Shown here: positions 11,621 to 22,532 of the stretch, one piece after another
Numbering within the stretch: position 1 is the stretch's first letter
How the letters are laid out: every line of letters begins with the position of its first letter
Assembly: GCA_012064415.1 (NCBI GenBank)
Contig: SSNU01000063.1
Span: 779,977 to 843,976, forward strand
Direction of reading: 5' to 3'
DNA from: Gyrodactylus bullatarudis
Taxonomy: Eukaryota > Platyhelminthes > Monogenea > Gyrodactylidea > Gyrodactylidae
Length of the DNA stretch: 64,000 bases
Made by a program: the position numbers and the translations under genes
Notes under the pieces: model-generated
Told to the model about the DNA's origin: nothing
Database searches by the model: none
What the model saw: only the letters and a program-made list of their open reading frames with translations

Positions 11621-14090
11621 TGAATTAGTTATAGGCAGGGCACCCAAAAATATGCCAATTTTTTTGGAATATATTCCCTAAAATATTCAACATAAAAAAC
11701 ATAAAAAATTCATGTGAAAATGCTAGAAATAATTTCTTTTTTTAAAAATTCTCAATCAGTATTCTTAGCATAAATAACCTGAACGCTATTTCTGAGCAAA
11801 ATTTGTTAACAATCACTTGTGTTGATTTTTAGATGATCTTTGAATATGCTTAGAAACTTAACAGAAGACATCATAAAACTTTCACAAAAAATATAAGATT
11901 TCAAACTTTAGTTTTTATGTTAAGACTATTCACTAGAAAGTGACGAATAAAAAGCTCTTATTTCTAATTGGATGATCCTAAAACTTATTTAAAGTAAAAA
12001 AAACTCATTAGACAATCCTTGATTATGTGAACTATCAATTTGAAACAAGATTAAATATTAGTTACTATACATAAAATGAGAGAAGGCTTGTGTTTATCAT
12101 TCAATTAGTCTGATTGAATTCATGTTGACATCAAAATAGTCTGATTGAATTCATGTTGACATCAAAATAGTCTAAAAATATTCTTTATTCACTAGGGCTG
12201 AAAATAATCAAAAATATTCCAAATATGCTAAAGCATAATTTTGGATGCCCTATAACTTATAGGGTTACCTTACAGTAACTTAGAGAGAAAAATGATAACA
12301 CATTACAAATAATAATTTATTTTTATGGTTGAACTCAATTTTTAAGACTTCATCTGACAACAATAATTAATATTGGGTACATTCTTAAATATTCACTCCT
12401 CTCTCAAATCTCATTTTCCTCAACATTGAAAATATCATTGTTATTTTTAATTTCAGTCTTGATTAGAAATTTAAAAAAATGCGTACTATCTGTCTTTCAA
12501 AATTTAACCTTTTTATTACCATAGGGCCCGAGCAGATTTTGATTCGAGTAATCGGTGTGAATACTGGCAACTACTCTCCATCATTGTGAGAAATTTCCTG
12601 TAGTTTTGCTTCCTGTATTGAAAAATTCAATTGTCCAAATTTCCTCATGACAGAATTTGACATCATGAACACAATTGCTATGCTGCCAAAGGGAATTAGT
12701 GCTAAGTTTAAACTATTTTTTATCATTTTATACCTGATTTATCACCCCTGGTATCTGATTCTCATTCAAATGTACTCACTTTATCGACAAACCATGAGCT
12801 CTGAACCTCATATAAGCATCCACGAACCTATTTGAAGGATATAGCTGTATCATTCTATCAACCAATCATTTAATCTCATCATGCTATAATAAAGCTATCA
12901 ATTCTAAGGCATTAGTCTCTCTCAAGAAATATCCGTGATTATCTCTCTTTCGTTTGCTCAGTTATTGAATAACTTTTCCATTGTTACTCAAACATTTTAA
13001 TTTCATTTATTTATAATATTTTTAAATTTTCAAATTGTTGATCAATCAAATTTTCATGAGTATATACTCCGTTTTGATGGTGATTGTTTCACAACTTGTT
13101 TTAGTAGTAATCTCTAGCGTTTCTGATCTTGATTTCTAATGCTATGCAATTATGCCAGTTAAGTTGTAGATCTTCAGAACAGGTGAACGGTAACCCAGTG
13201 CGACAAATTTGATGTCAATTTTTAAATAAATTCGATTTCAAAATATCATCCTGAATCTAAATTTGAAAAGCTCCCTGTTGAACTATCTCGTTTATAATTA
13301 TTAAAATTTGACTTTCCGATGACAACGTATCGGTCACAGTAGTGTGTAGTACGTTCTTGGGGAAGAGTCTTATTCGGATCTTTTCAAGCATGTATTCCAC
13401 AATAAAAAAAGGCACCATAGAATTTACCATGAAAAATTAACCTGGATTCCAAAATTTGTATACTCTGAATCTATAGATTCGACTAACGTCTTCTAACCTT
13501 GTTCTTTTCCATCTACTCATTGTTTTCTTCAAATAAAATTGGCCAGAATGATGTTTATTCTCTTCGTCTTGGAAATAATTTTGCAAAGCGAACTTTATAG
13601 GCCCGAAATATTTCCAAATTTAAAAACCCTCCTTAGGACTGATGAAAAAATGATCTTGAGGAATATCGAGATCATTTCCTCTCTATAATTATAATTAGTG
13701 TTGTTCTACTCAAAAGAATACTCGATTCGATCTATAGGCATTTCTATACTACTAGTAAGAGAAAACTTACTCAAACTTACAAATTGGTCTAGTCTTTTTC
13801 CTGTCTAGCTATAGATCACCTTTTAGTAAATTAAATATTCTTCTTTCTGCTTCACTATATAGAGTCACCTTTTACTCATCAAGATCCAAGACTTTTCAAT
13901 AGGCTTGTTGATTTCAAAAATTTTTTAAACAAGTTTATCGGAATCTCCAAAGCTATCATGGTTCATTTCAACATCTCTCTTTTATCTCCAGAAATTGTTA
14001 TTACTTTTCCAAACAGGTCACGGCAGGATCAAATTAATTTTATTCTTAGCAAAATTACTTGCGAATAATTTTGCTCTAAAAGAAAGATTA
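11621..14090. other. Intergenic, no supported gene
   Basis: About 2.5 kb with no recognisable protein or RNA gene. The open frame at 12647-12835 encodes a hydrophobic 62-residue translation without family features and is probably chance. One short tandem duplication lies inside at 12107-12168. Confidence 0.45.
12107..12173 (+). repeat. 31-bp tandem duplication
   Basis: A 31-bp unit beginning AGTCTGATTGAATTCATGTT occurs twice without a mismatch at 12107-12137 and 12138-12168, followed by the first five bases of a third copy. A recent slippage or short tandem duplication. Confidence 0.9.
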
Positions 14091-16010
14091 TTAACCCTCG
14101 TTCTGTATCTAGTGAATTTTTCATAAACCTCAAATGGGGGTGCATACATCCCCATAATAAAAAATCTTAATTTTTCTAAGAAAAAAATTTTTATTAGTGT
14201 AATTCATAGCATTTTTACATATTAGAGCATTATGTTCCTTACAAGGAAGACAGTCACATTTGGAACATTTTTTATATCCGGTCTTGTCTTTACTTCTAAG
14301 ACATATTGAGCAGCGTCTTTTTCCTGAAACCAATTTTGGCATTTTCGGCACAGGTTCTAGGCACGAGTTTTCCAAGAATGTTGAATGTTCCATTTTACGA
14401 GATTTTTCTTTCATTAGTTTTTTGGCCAACTCTTTGATGAAAACTCTTCTTGAAATTTTGTCGTTGGAATCGAGTAAAGAAGCATATTTTACACAATATA
14501 GAACAAAAGCGTTATAAGCTGCTATGTCAAGCATGTTCCAGAACAAGGCCATAGGCCACCGTCTAGTTGATCTCTTAGAACTATAATTCAGTACAAGTTG
14601 ATCTAGGCAATCCACACCTCCTTTCGTCGAATTATAGTATTAAATGATCTTTGGTTTTTTTCCGCTGTCGTCAAAATTTTGATGGAGACTAGAGAGGAGA
14701 AAAACGGGCTTATTCTTTTTTTGGCCATATCGTAACAAAGTATTGTGTTTATTGAATAGATATTCGATCGTATTTGGCTCGATCTTTTTGGTACAAAACT
14801 CATGCAAGAACCTTCGGGAACTTCTGTATGTACCGACTATACTAGTTTTATGTTCTTTTAAATAAAAAATTGTCTTATATAATAGTTCTACCTTTGTTGA
14901 GAAATGGCTCTGCAAGTTGTTTCACGACTCGTAATCCTTGATTAGTCTTTGTATTAGTCTCCTTTTTTATGTAAATGTCTGCATTGATTAGATACGAATT
15001 GTAGGAATCACAGGCTGCCCAGATTTTTATACCATACTTTCCAGGTTTTGATGGTATGTACACTTTGAAAGGACAGCGATCTCGAAAACTGACCAGTTGT
15101 TCATCGATGGTGATCTGATCTGAAGGTTCATACAAACGTTGAGAGTTTTGAATGAATTTTTTGAACAATATTCTGAATTGGGCAAGCTTATCTCTATTTT
15201 CTCTGGTTATCTTATTGTCGAATCTTAAAAATCTCATGATGATAGTATACCTAGAATAAGACATGAACTTCAAATCAAGGTTGGCTTACTCATCTGACCA
15301 GAGTTCTTCTAAACTAATATTTTTCTGCTTCATAACTCCAAATAGCAGACAAATTCCAATCCAAGTCGATATTTCCTCCGTTGTTATGAATCTAAGAGGG
15401 CTTTTTTTGAATTCTATGAACATATTGGTGTATTTCCTTATATCCTCAAGCATAGTCTGATCGATCAGCTGAAGAAAAAAGTCTGTTTTAGTGACAAGGT
15501 TTTTTACAGAAGAGTTGGGGCCAGGTTTTGCTTTGAAAATATTTCTGATAGTGATTCTTGAATTCTGAGGTTTTACTTTCGAGAAGAAGTGAGTTCCACA
15601 TTTAGAAGTTATTGTTTTGCCATCTGAAACGTCTTCTAGATCTTCTTCACTTGTCAAGAATTTTAATTTGCTTCTTTCTGAACTCACAAAGGGGTTAAGC
15701 ATCATAGTGAAAAAAGTTTACTCACATCTTTTTAGATTCAATCTCTCCGATGGGTTTACTTTCGTATTAAATAAATGAATATTGGATAAGACTAGACATT
15801 TCTCGTTATATGGTTACAACTTTGGTTTCCTTAAGTAACTGAATTTACTCAGTAGTATCTAATTCGACCATCGATAGAAAAGAGACCTCTTTAATTTCGT
15901 CGATTCGATCTTGATACTCTTCTTCGAGATCTAAAAATAAATCTTCTTCATTCTCACTTGAACTTGGCTGATAATTTGTACGAGAAATTGCATCAGAATC
16001 AAGAAATAAA
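14091..16010 (-). pseudogene. Degenerate piggyBac-type DNA transposon
   Basis: The minus strand encodes a decayed piggyBac transposase. Pieces in order are: an acidic N-terminal segment (about 15990-15843, ending in a stop); the first part of the DDE domain (15705-15286, with ISTWIGICLLFGV and EELWSDE); the middle (15273-14875, with ITIDEQLVSFRDR, PSKPGKYGIKIW and AACDS); IVGTYRSSRR (about 14840); and the C-terminal part (14642-14130, with GGVDCLDQL) ending in a cysteine-rich zinc-finger tail containing CSICLRSK and CSKCDCLPC. Breaks are an in-frame TAA at 15288-15286, an in-frame TAA at 14642-14640, and a frameshift near 14880-14915 where the segment carrying the second catalytic Asp should be. 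At the 3' side, 14091 begins TTAACCCTCGTTCTG, the TTAA target plus a CCC-type terminal repeat expected of piggyBac. The opposite terminus was not found. The copy cannot be autonomous. Confidence 0.85.
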
Positions 16011-18089
16011 GATATATGAAAAATGAAGTTAATGGATCTTTTGAGATTGCTCGATTTTTTGCTTATTACCTTATTGCGTGCAAACTCAATTTCTCATCAA
16101 CTCAGCCCAACTAAAGCTCAGAATGAAAGGTACAAGAAATAGCCTCTTGACACATGAGGAAGGCTATTACAGGGATAAAGGTTTTCATTTTGTCATTTCT
16201 CTTTGGACCCGATTTTCTTCTATATTCTTTATAGTATTGCCTCTTCAGTAGAAATACCCATTAGGCTAAACCCACCTTTACTTTTTAAATGTAACTAACG
16301 ATCACATATATTTTACGTTTTCACCGAGTTCGCTTTCATTTCGTTAAGTCATTCGTTTAAAAATTGAACCTGGTTTATTTGCTTCGTGTTACTGCATAGT
16401 TTGGTTCATAGATTTTACTATGAGCTCGTCTTGAGCGAAATTCAGTTTCAATTAGGCTTAGAATCAGAATATTTAGGGCGTGTAGAGTATTTTAGTTTTA
16501 AGCTAATTTTTGATCAACAACTGAAATTTAAAAAATATTATTAAAATGAAATCCCTACTTTGAAGTAACCGTGAGAAATAAAAAATCAAAACTGTCATTT
16601 GATCAGAAATCACACTGGATAGAGAATTCTATGTTGAAGAGTTTTTAGTCATGATGAGAAAAAGTGATTATGATGGAATTGGTAATTGATGCTAGTAAAT
16701 ATCCCTAGAATAGCAAGTCTACTAGCGGGCATATATGATTAGGTCATCTCTCATGTCGAAAAGTGTTTACGAGCAATGAAGAATTGGATTATCTTGGGGC
16801 GTGATAATAGGGTATAACTATATATTTATAAATATAATATATACTTACAAGTAGTTTTTGTAAATATATTTTTTATCTTATAGCCCTCCTTCTATTATCA
16901 TGCTAGCGCTCAACTCAATTCTCAATCCTGCACAACTCTCGACCATTGATCAACTCAAGCCTCAATCTTATAGAAGCCAATTCTTATACCACCCAAAGAT
17001 CAGCTTCAAACTATTTACTAGGCTCAATAAATTCTTGCTTATATTATTAGATGATTTTCTTTAAAAAAAGCTAAAATCTGAGTAATAAATGTATTTCGAT
17101 GTAGCAGTACATGAGAATTGAGGGGCATAACAATTTGAGCACTTGGAATTGGAAATAGGACTGAAATTAAGCATAGGTATCTGGAAATGAATAAAATTAA
17201 AATATATGAAAATATGAAAAAGCAACGTTAGTGTATACTGTATAAGTAGGAGAGTATGTCTTTCAAATCTTAATCAAAAAATCTGAGAGTTGAGGTGGTA
17301 CTCTGGTCAAGGTATATGTAACTGAAACATGCCAAATAACTGAAAAAATTTAAAGCATTTGAAAGTTCAAGTTTGTAACTTGTGAAAAAACATACTCAGG
17401 ACTCATGAGTCAATAACTGTTACAATTTGAACAAAAAAATAATCTTTTTCATGGTTAGGAGGAACGAAATAGGTATTTTAGATATGATGAGTATAACTCC
17501 TGATAGTCTAGATAATTTAAAAATATGGAATCCTTTTGGCTTTCATCGTCCTATACTGAAATTTATTTTGAGATTCATTATAAATTACAATTTATAATCA
17601 ATGATCAATAATTGTTAATCCTATTATAACTCAAGATCATCGAATCGAGCCAAGAAACATGAAGATACATGATAGCTGACTCTGTAATTTAACCCCGATA
17701 GTATGAAACCCCCAATGAAGAACTCAAAAATTCTGATCAAGAATATTTTAACAGAAACTCAACCAAATTGAAGCAATAACAGGTATACATTTAATTCTAT
17801 TATTTCTCAACAAGTCTCCTAGACATTATTAGATTTTCGAAATTCAAAATCAAATTCAATTGGGACAATTATTTATTTATATGACTGTAACTGGAAAATA
17901 ATATTCACTGTTGCTTCTATTCTACCGATGAGGTAATCATCTCAGAAATACTGGGAAACTAAGAAAAATTAACCGATTCTCAATCAGAAAAAACCACCTC
18001 GAATTATGTGTTAAATTTGACTACTACGTGTATTAATATAATTATATTTGTTATAAAAAAAATATATTAAATTTTTTTTGAATAAGCAC
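16011..18089. other. Intergenic, no supported gene
   Basis: About 2 kb of AT-rich sequence without recognised exons. A weak inverted repeat (GATAATAGGGTATAA near 16804 against a diverged TTATAGCCC..TATTATC near 16880) may be a small decayed MITE. Confidence 0.4.
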
Positions 18090-18505
18090 AAGGTAGAAAT
18101 TACATTGTTTTTAGACATTAAACCTACTAGCTAAGTGTGGTCACTGGTTATTACTATATCCTTGTGAATCTAACTTGATGGAGATTGTCTTCTCACACCT
18201 AGATGTATACGCGTTTCGTCCTTATTAGGACTCGTCAGTACACCATAGCCTGGATTCGAACCCGGGTCTTCAACGTGAGGCAACGCTTCTAACCACTAGG
18301 CCAGAACCCCCCCCCTAATAAGGACGAAACGCGTATACATCTGCCACCGTGAGTTGAATATTATTTGACTCTCTTATGGAATTGACACTTGCTTATCCGA
18401 ACTCTAACATCTAGGTGTGAGAAGACAATCTCCATCAAGTTAGATTCACAAGGATATAGTAATAACCAGTGACCACACTTAGCTAGTAGGTTTAATGTCT
18501 ATATC
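18090..18505. repeat. Nested palindromic element with tRNA-like core (copy 1)
   Basis: Outer arms 18114-18205 and 18408-18499 are inverted copies, 92 bp long, with no mismatch seen. Inside them a second inverted pair, 18202-18229 and 18315-18342, 28 bp and perfect, encloses a tRNA-like sequence. Between the inner and outer right arms lie about 65 unpaired bases. A diverged second copy lies at about 50950-51207, and an end-like fragment of the flank (TAGAAATTACA then TAGACATT) recurs near 60314-60345. The structure looks like a foldback transposon that captured, or was built around, a tRNA-derived SINE head. Confidence 0.85.
18245..18308 (-). other. tRNA-like / SINE-head sequence with A and B boxes
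   Basis: On the minus strand, TGGCCTAGTGG (18303-18293) matches the A-box consensus and GGTTCGAATCC (18262-18252) is a perfect B box, about 30 bp apart, as in tRNA genes and tRNA-derived SINEs. A T-arm-like stem flanks the B-box loop with one mismatch. A full cloverleaf with a 7-bp acceptor stem is not evident, and a run of ten C residues (18307-18316) abuts the 5' side. It is therefore best read as a Pol III promoter remnant rather than a working tRNA. Confidence 0.7.
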
Positions 18506-19107
18506 AAATTTTATTTATCAAGGTCAATATTCGAATTCTCATTCATAGGTCTGACCTTGAGGGGTTTTCACAAAACTAGATTTCTATCTTTATATGGAAG
18601 CCTCTTTAAAAATGGTCACTCGATCAGTATAAATTCATCGGTTTTGTAAAGAAAGGTAATTTCGAGAATCAGAGTCTAATAGTATATGTGAGAAATTTTT
18701 GATTTAAAATCATCAAGGTAATTCTTCAACTTACCTTTTTAAAATGTCAACTCTGACACAAGATTCAAAGGAATAATCTGAAGTCTTTTGTTGGCACTGA
18801 AATCGATTTGTCTGACTACATCAAAGGGGCCAATATCCTGCAAATCAGTCTAAAGGAATAATAACATGGCATTTACCTAATATTTTTTAAAGCTCTCGCT
18901 AATAAATGAGTTGGGTGAGGCAAATGAATGTTTGCAAAAATGAAATTATTACAACTCTTGAAAGCTGAAGGGAAATTTACTTGAATTTCATTGGCGGATC
19001 CAAATAACCAATAGGAATTATTTCAAGAGCATGACTTACTATCAGTTGATGCCAGAAATATGATTCTAATTATCCATCCATTAACCTTGAAATTTTTGTA
19101 TAATTTT
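18506..19107. other. Intergenic, no gene seen
   Basis: About 600 bp between two large inverted-repeat structures. Nothing is recognised. Confidence 0.4.
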
Positions 19108-20166
19108 CAATAACCAAGAGAGAAACAAGAATAGTGGAATGACAAATCAGACGTAGCTTCTCAAAAATAGTGGAATGATATGGTGTATTCGAAGGTATAT
19201 AAGGCAATTTCATACCCTCACACACATCCATGTGTTTGACTCAGAATCTTAACATTGAAGTATAGGGAGGGTAATTATGATTAAGTCGTATGCAATGAAA
19301 CCAGTAATTAGCAATTGAAGTTAATTTTTTAACATTACACAACAGAAAACAAGAGAGTTTACATGTTTTTCAAGGTTTATGATATGAGTCATATCTTATT
19401 TTTCATTATTTTGTGTAAAATTGATAGAGTACTTTTTTTCCATCTTGGATCAACTGGTCAGGATGAAAAAATTTTCTTCTTGATCTGATCTAATTTCGAA
19501 GAGAAATTTTGTGTTGTCACTCTAAAACAAAAATTATATTTGTGTAAAATCTATTCTGGAAAAATTTCTCCCCTTCGATTTAACGTTAATTTTTGTTGCA
19601 AACGAATAAAGGATATCTTGAAAGCAGCAACAGATGAAAATCAATTTTGGAAGAAAAAATTATTTTTGATCAGGATCGGATCTCAAAACGTTGATCACAA
19701 ACGGGGTTTCTTTAGTTTTCTCAGAGAGTTTAATCAACGAAATAAAAATCGACCCTTACTCATGTCATCGACCGAGAAAATTAGATCAGATCAAGAAGAA
19801 AATTTTTTCATCCTGACCAGTTGATCCAAGATGGAAAAAAAGTACTCTATCAATTTTACACAAAATAATGAAAAATAAGATATGACTCATATCATAAACC
19901 TTGAAAAACATGTAAACTCTCTTGTTTTCTGTTGTGTAATGTTAAAAAATTAACTTCAATTGCTAATTACTGGTTTCATTGCATACGACTTAATCATAAT
20001 TACCCTCCCTATACTTCAATGTTAAGATTCTGAGTCAAACACATGGATGTGTGTGAGGGTATGAAATTGCCTTATATACCTTCGAATACACCATATCATT
20101 CCACTATTTTTGAGAAGCTACGTCTGATTTGTCATTCCACTATTCTTGTTTCTCTCTTGGTTATTG
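19108..20166. repeat. Giant inverted repeat, arms of 389 bp
   Basis: Bases 19108-19496 are the reverse complement of 19778-20166. Several blocks totalling well over 150 bp were compared and no mismatch was found. The spacer (19497-19777) is 281 bp with no recognised protein; a 94-codon frame runs through it and the right arm but has no family features. Arm ends read CAATAACCAAGAG. No clear target duplication is visible. The right arm ends 50 bp beyond the stop codon (20216) of the minus-strand gene, so a read-through transcript would form a long double-stranded hairpin. It could be a recent foldback transposon or a duplicated inverted segment. Confidence 0.92.
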
Positions 20167-20215
20167 ACTGTAGATGAAGAAATAAAACTGGATATAGAAA
20201 AGTTGAAAAATTATA

Positions 20216-21548
20216 TTAATCATGTCGAATTTCTGTTATGTTGTATCCAGTTTGGATTAATTTCTTGACTGTATGAGGTATCTTTAGTTCTATCTCTTCA
20301 TCATTATTTGTGTCTGTGATTTTAATGCTAATCTTTTGAGAGGATGCAAGCTCAAATGAAGTGACCCGATCCTCGAAATCATCGTAGTCACCCCTGAAAG
20401 TGAGAAATTATCATTAGAAATAGATACAATCAAGTAGTGTTCATGAGTAAGACTTACAGAATTTCAATCTTGTAGTTTGGTTCTCTTGCGATTTTTTCCA
20501 AATTTTCAAAATATGAATCTCTAAAGGAATAGTTTTAATTTCAATTGGTGAATTATTAGTAATAAAAAGGTACAAACTTTAAATTTTTAATAATTTCTTT
20601 TGCTTTTGTGAAGATTTCCTCGATTGATATTCGACTAATTATAGCGGGCAGAACAAGTGCACGTAGAAATGTTCGATCGAATAGAATCTTTTCTTTGGTA
20701 AGAAGACGATCGAGAACGGATTTATCTTCAATGGAATTAATCATCTTGGAGTAGGTAGCTTGTGGCCTAGGTTTCAGTGGTACACAACTGGGGAATAGTT
20801 TGAGTTCTTTTCTCACATTGATGCAACTATTTTTATCTGAGTCAGGAGAATTCTTAAAGTGAAGGGAGAATTTATGGTATGCCATTAATGTTCGCATAGT
20901 CGGTGGGAGAATACTCTCCAATTTGGAGTCAGTAAAAAGGGGGTGTTCTAGATTGATTTTCTCCAAGTTAAGTGGATAAATCTGGAGTTTTGCAAAGTCC
21001 TTGAATATCGGCTGAAAAAAATCATGTAACTTGATTTATCGAAAGATTGGCTTATTCGGCAACAGATTAGCCCATGATGTTTATTTTTGAGAGATAAAAT
21101 ATTGAATTAACTCACTGAATGAATTTCTCGAAGTATTTTATTGATTTTTTCTCGAAAATTCTGTGATAAGTGAGCCCAGACGACATCGATGTTCATCATG
21201 TCATAATCTAAATTTTCAATATCATATTTAAAATACTCGGATAGTAACTTCTTGGGATCTTCTTTTTGACTAAAGCCGAGGATTTTATCGACAAGACTGA
21301 TGAATACTAGAGGCAGATTGTGTCCACGGATCGCTCGGAAATGATTGTTATTCTAGATGAAAATAGTTGTATTATATTCTTCCTCCGAATGATAAAATTT
21401 TGAAATGAGAAGGTACTTTTCTGAGGAGATGAAATCCAAGGTTTCGGTTGAAACGGTTTTTGGAGAATATCAAATCTCTGAATAGGATGTTGTTCTTGGA
21501 AAGAACATCATTCAACTTTTTCAATCGTTGCAGTCGATCTGGCTTAAG
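20216..21548 (-). CDS. Five-exon coding chain, probably the 3' part of the SNAPC4-like gene
   Basis: Minus-strand exons are 21548-21417, 21352-21116, 21011-20578, 20520-20458 and 20393-20216 (stop at 20218-20216), joined by GT..AG introns of 64, 104, 57 and 64 nt with matching phases. The third junction uses donor GTTTGT to keep frame. The encoded segment of about 337 residues begins LKPDRLQRLKKLND, is helical and charged, and ends with a basic/acidic tail, TGYNITEIRHD. I recognise no domain. Its first exon starts in phase 0, which fits splicing from a donor at 22473 in the Myb-type gene upstream (intron about 925 nt containing a repeat). It may instead be the body of a separate gene whose start exon I did not find. 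Confidence 0.6.
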
Positions 21549-21559
21549 CTACAAAAAAA

Positions 21560-22150
21560 TAAAATAATTTATTATTGTGGGTCATGAAAACTGGAAAATT
21601 TCAACAGGTCAAGATACTTTCAATTTTTACAACAACGAAATATCTGAAACTTTCTTTCTTCTTCGCATTTGTCCCAAAGAAGCTAACTGAAAATGTTGTA
21701 GAAAAAACAGATCATCCACATCTAAGGCTATTTGAGATTAAGATAAGAATTCACTCGATTTTTCTATCGATTTCGAAGATTTTAAGCGATTCGATACTGA
21801 CATTTCGGATCACCATTAGACGAAGAATTTAAATTTGGCCATCGAGATTGAGAGATACCGGCGATTTTTAAGAAAAAGTTGAGCTTTTAAATTTTGCGTC
21901 ATTCCCTTTCGTGATACATGGAAATTCAAATGGTTCGATTTCCTACAAAATTGACACATTTCTGTAAACTTTTTTATACGAATTGCATTTCTTTTGTCAA
22001 ATTTTGATTCCGAATATGCTCATTTTATAGCTTGAAATTCTTCAAAATCGATAAAAAATTTGAGCTCAAAGGCTGACATTTTCAAAATTCCAAAAATGGG
22101 CAAATTTCGTCAGATTGGATTTTTTTTCTTTTACAATTCATGCGCTCGTT
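21560..22150. repeat. Diverged relative of palindromic repeat family P (copy H)
   Basis: Short blocks match the inner part of the copy at 55757-56510 in the same order: TAGACGAAG, GAATTTRAATTTGGCC-like, GGTTCGATTTCCTAC, TTTCTGTRAA and TTTTGATTCCGAATAT-like. Terminal GAAGATGAGAA-type ends are not obvious. The segment lies in a probable intron of the SNAPC4-like gene. Confidence 0.5.
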
Positions 22151-22279
22151 TAATTGCATAATTTAAAAAATATTATTTTTTCTGACTATCAAAAGAAAAT
22201 ATTGTGATTTTTGCATAAATAGTAAACTCTCATTGTCATACTTTTGAACCAAGTAGTTCTTTAGGGAGCTGTTCGGAAT

Positions 22280-22532
22280 AGATTGACTATAACGTTGTTC
22301 GCTTGCTTGATTAGAAATCTAAATGTTTTTTATTCTAATCTTCTTTCAAGTCATGAATTATATTATCAGAGTTGTTACTCTAATAATTCTGATTACTATA
22401 ACAATCACTGTAATTTTTATGATCCTTATTTTTTAAGAAATACTACACCTTTCTCTCCCCTTTCTTTTTCTACAGATAAAAGCCAGAAGACAACATAGTC
22501 AGGTAGCAAGCGAACAACGTTATAGTCAATCT
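22280..22532. repeat. 28-bp perfect inverted repeat spanning an exon and downstream DNA
   Basis: Bases 22280-22307 are the exact reverse complement of 22505-22532; the core is GACTATAACGTTGTTCGCTT. The right arm is coding sequence in an exon of the SNAPC4-like gene (codons around DYNVVRLL). The left arm lies downstream of that exon, in the presumed intron or 3' region. The loop is about 197 bp. Confidence 0.85.

Noticed and set aside
14260..14517. Plus-strand frame opposite the piggyBac transposase
   Set aside because: Antisense shadow of the transposase C-terminal region.
18245..18308. A functional tRNA gene
   Set aside because: A and B boxes are good, but no complete acceptor stem or anticodon arm can be formed; it sits inside a palindromic repeat.
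19540..19824. Open frame of 94 codons in the spacer of the giant inverted repeat
   Set aside because: No recognisable motif; the end lies in the repeat arm. More likely chance.
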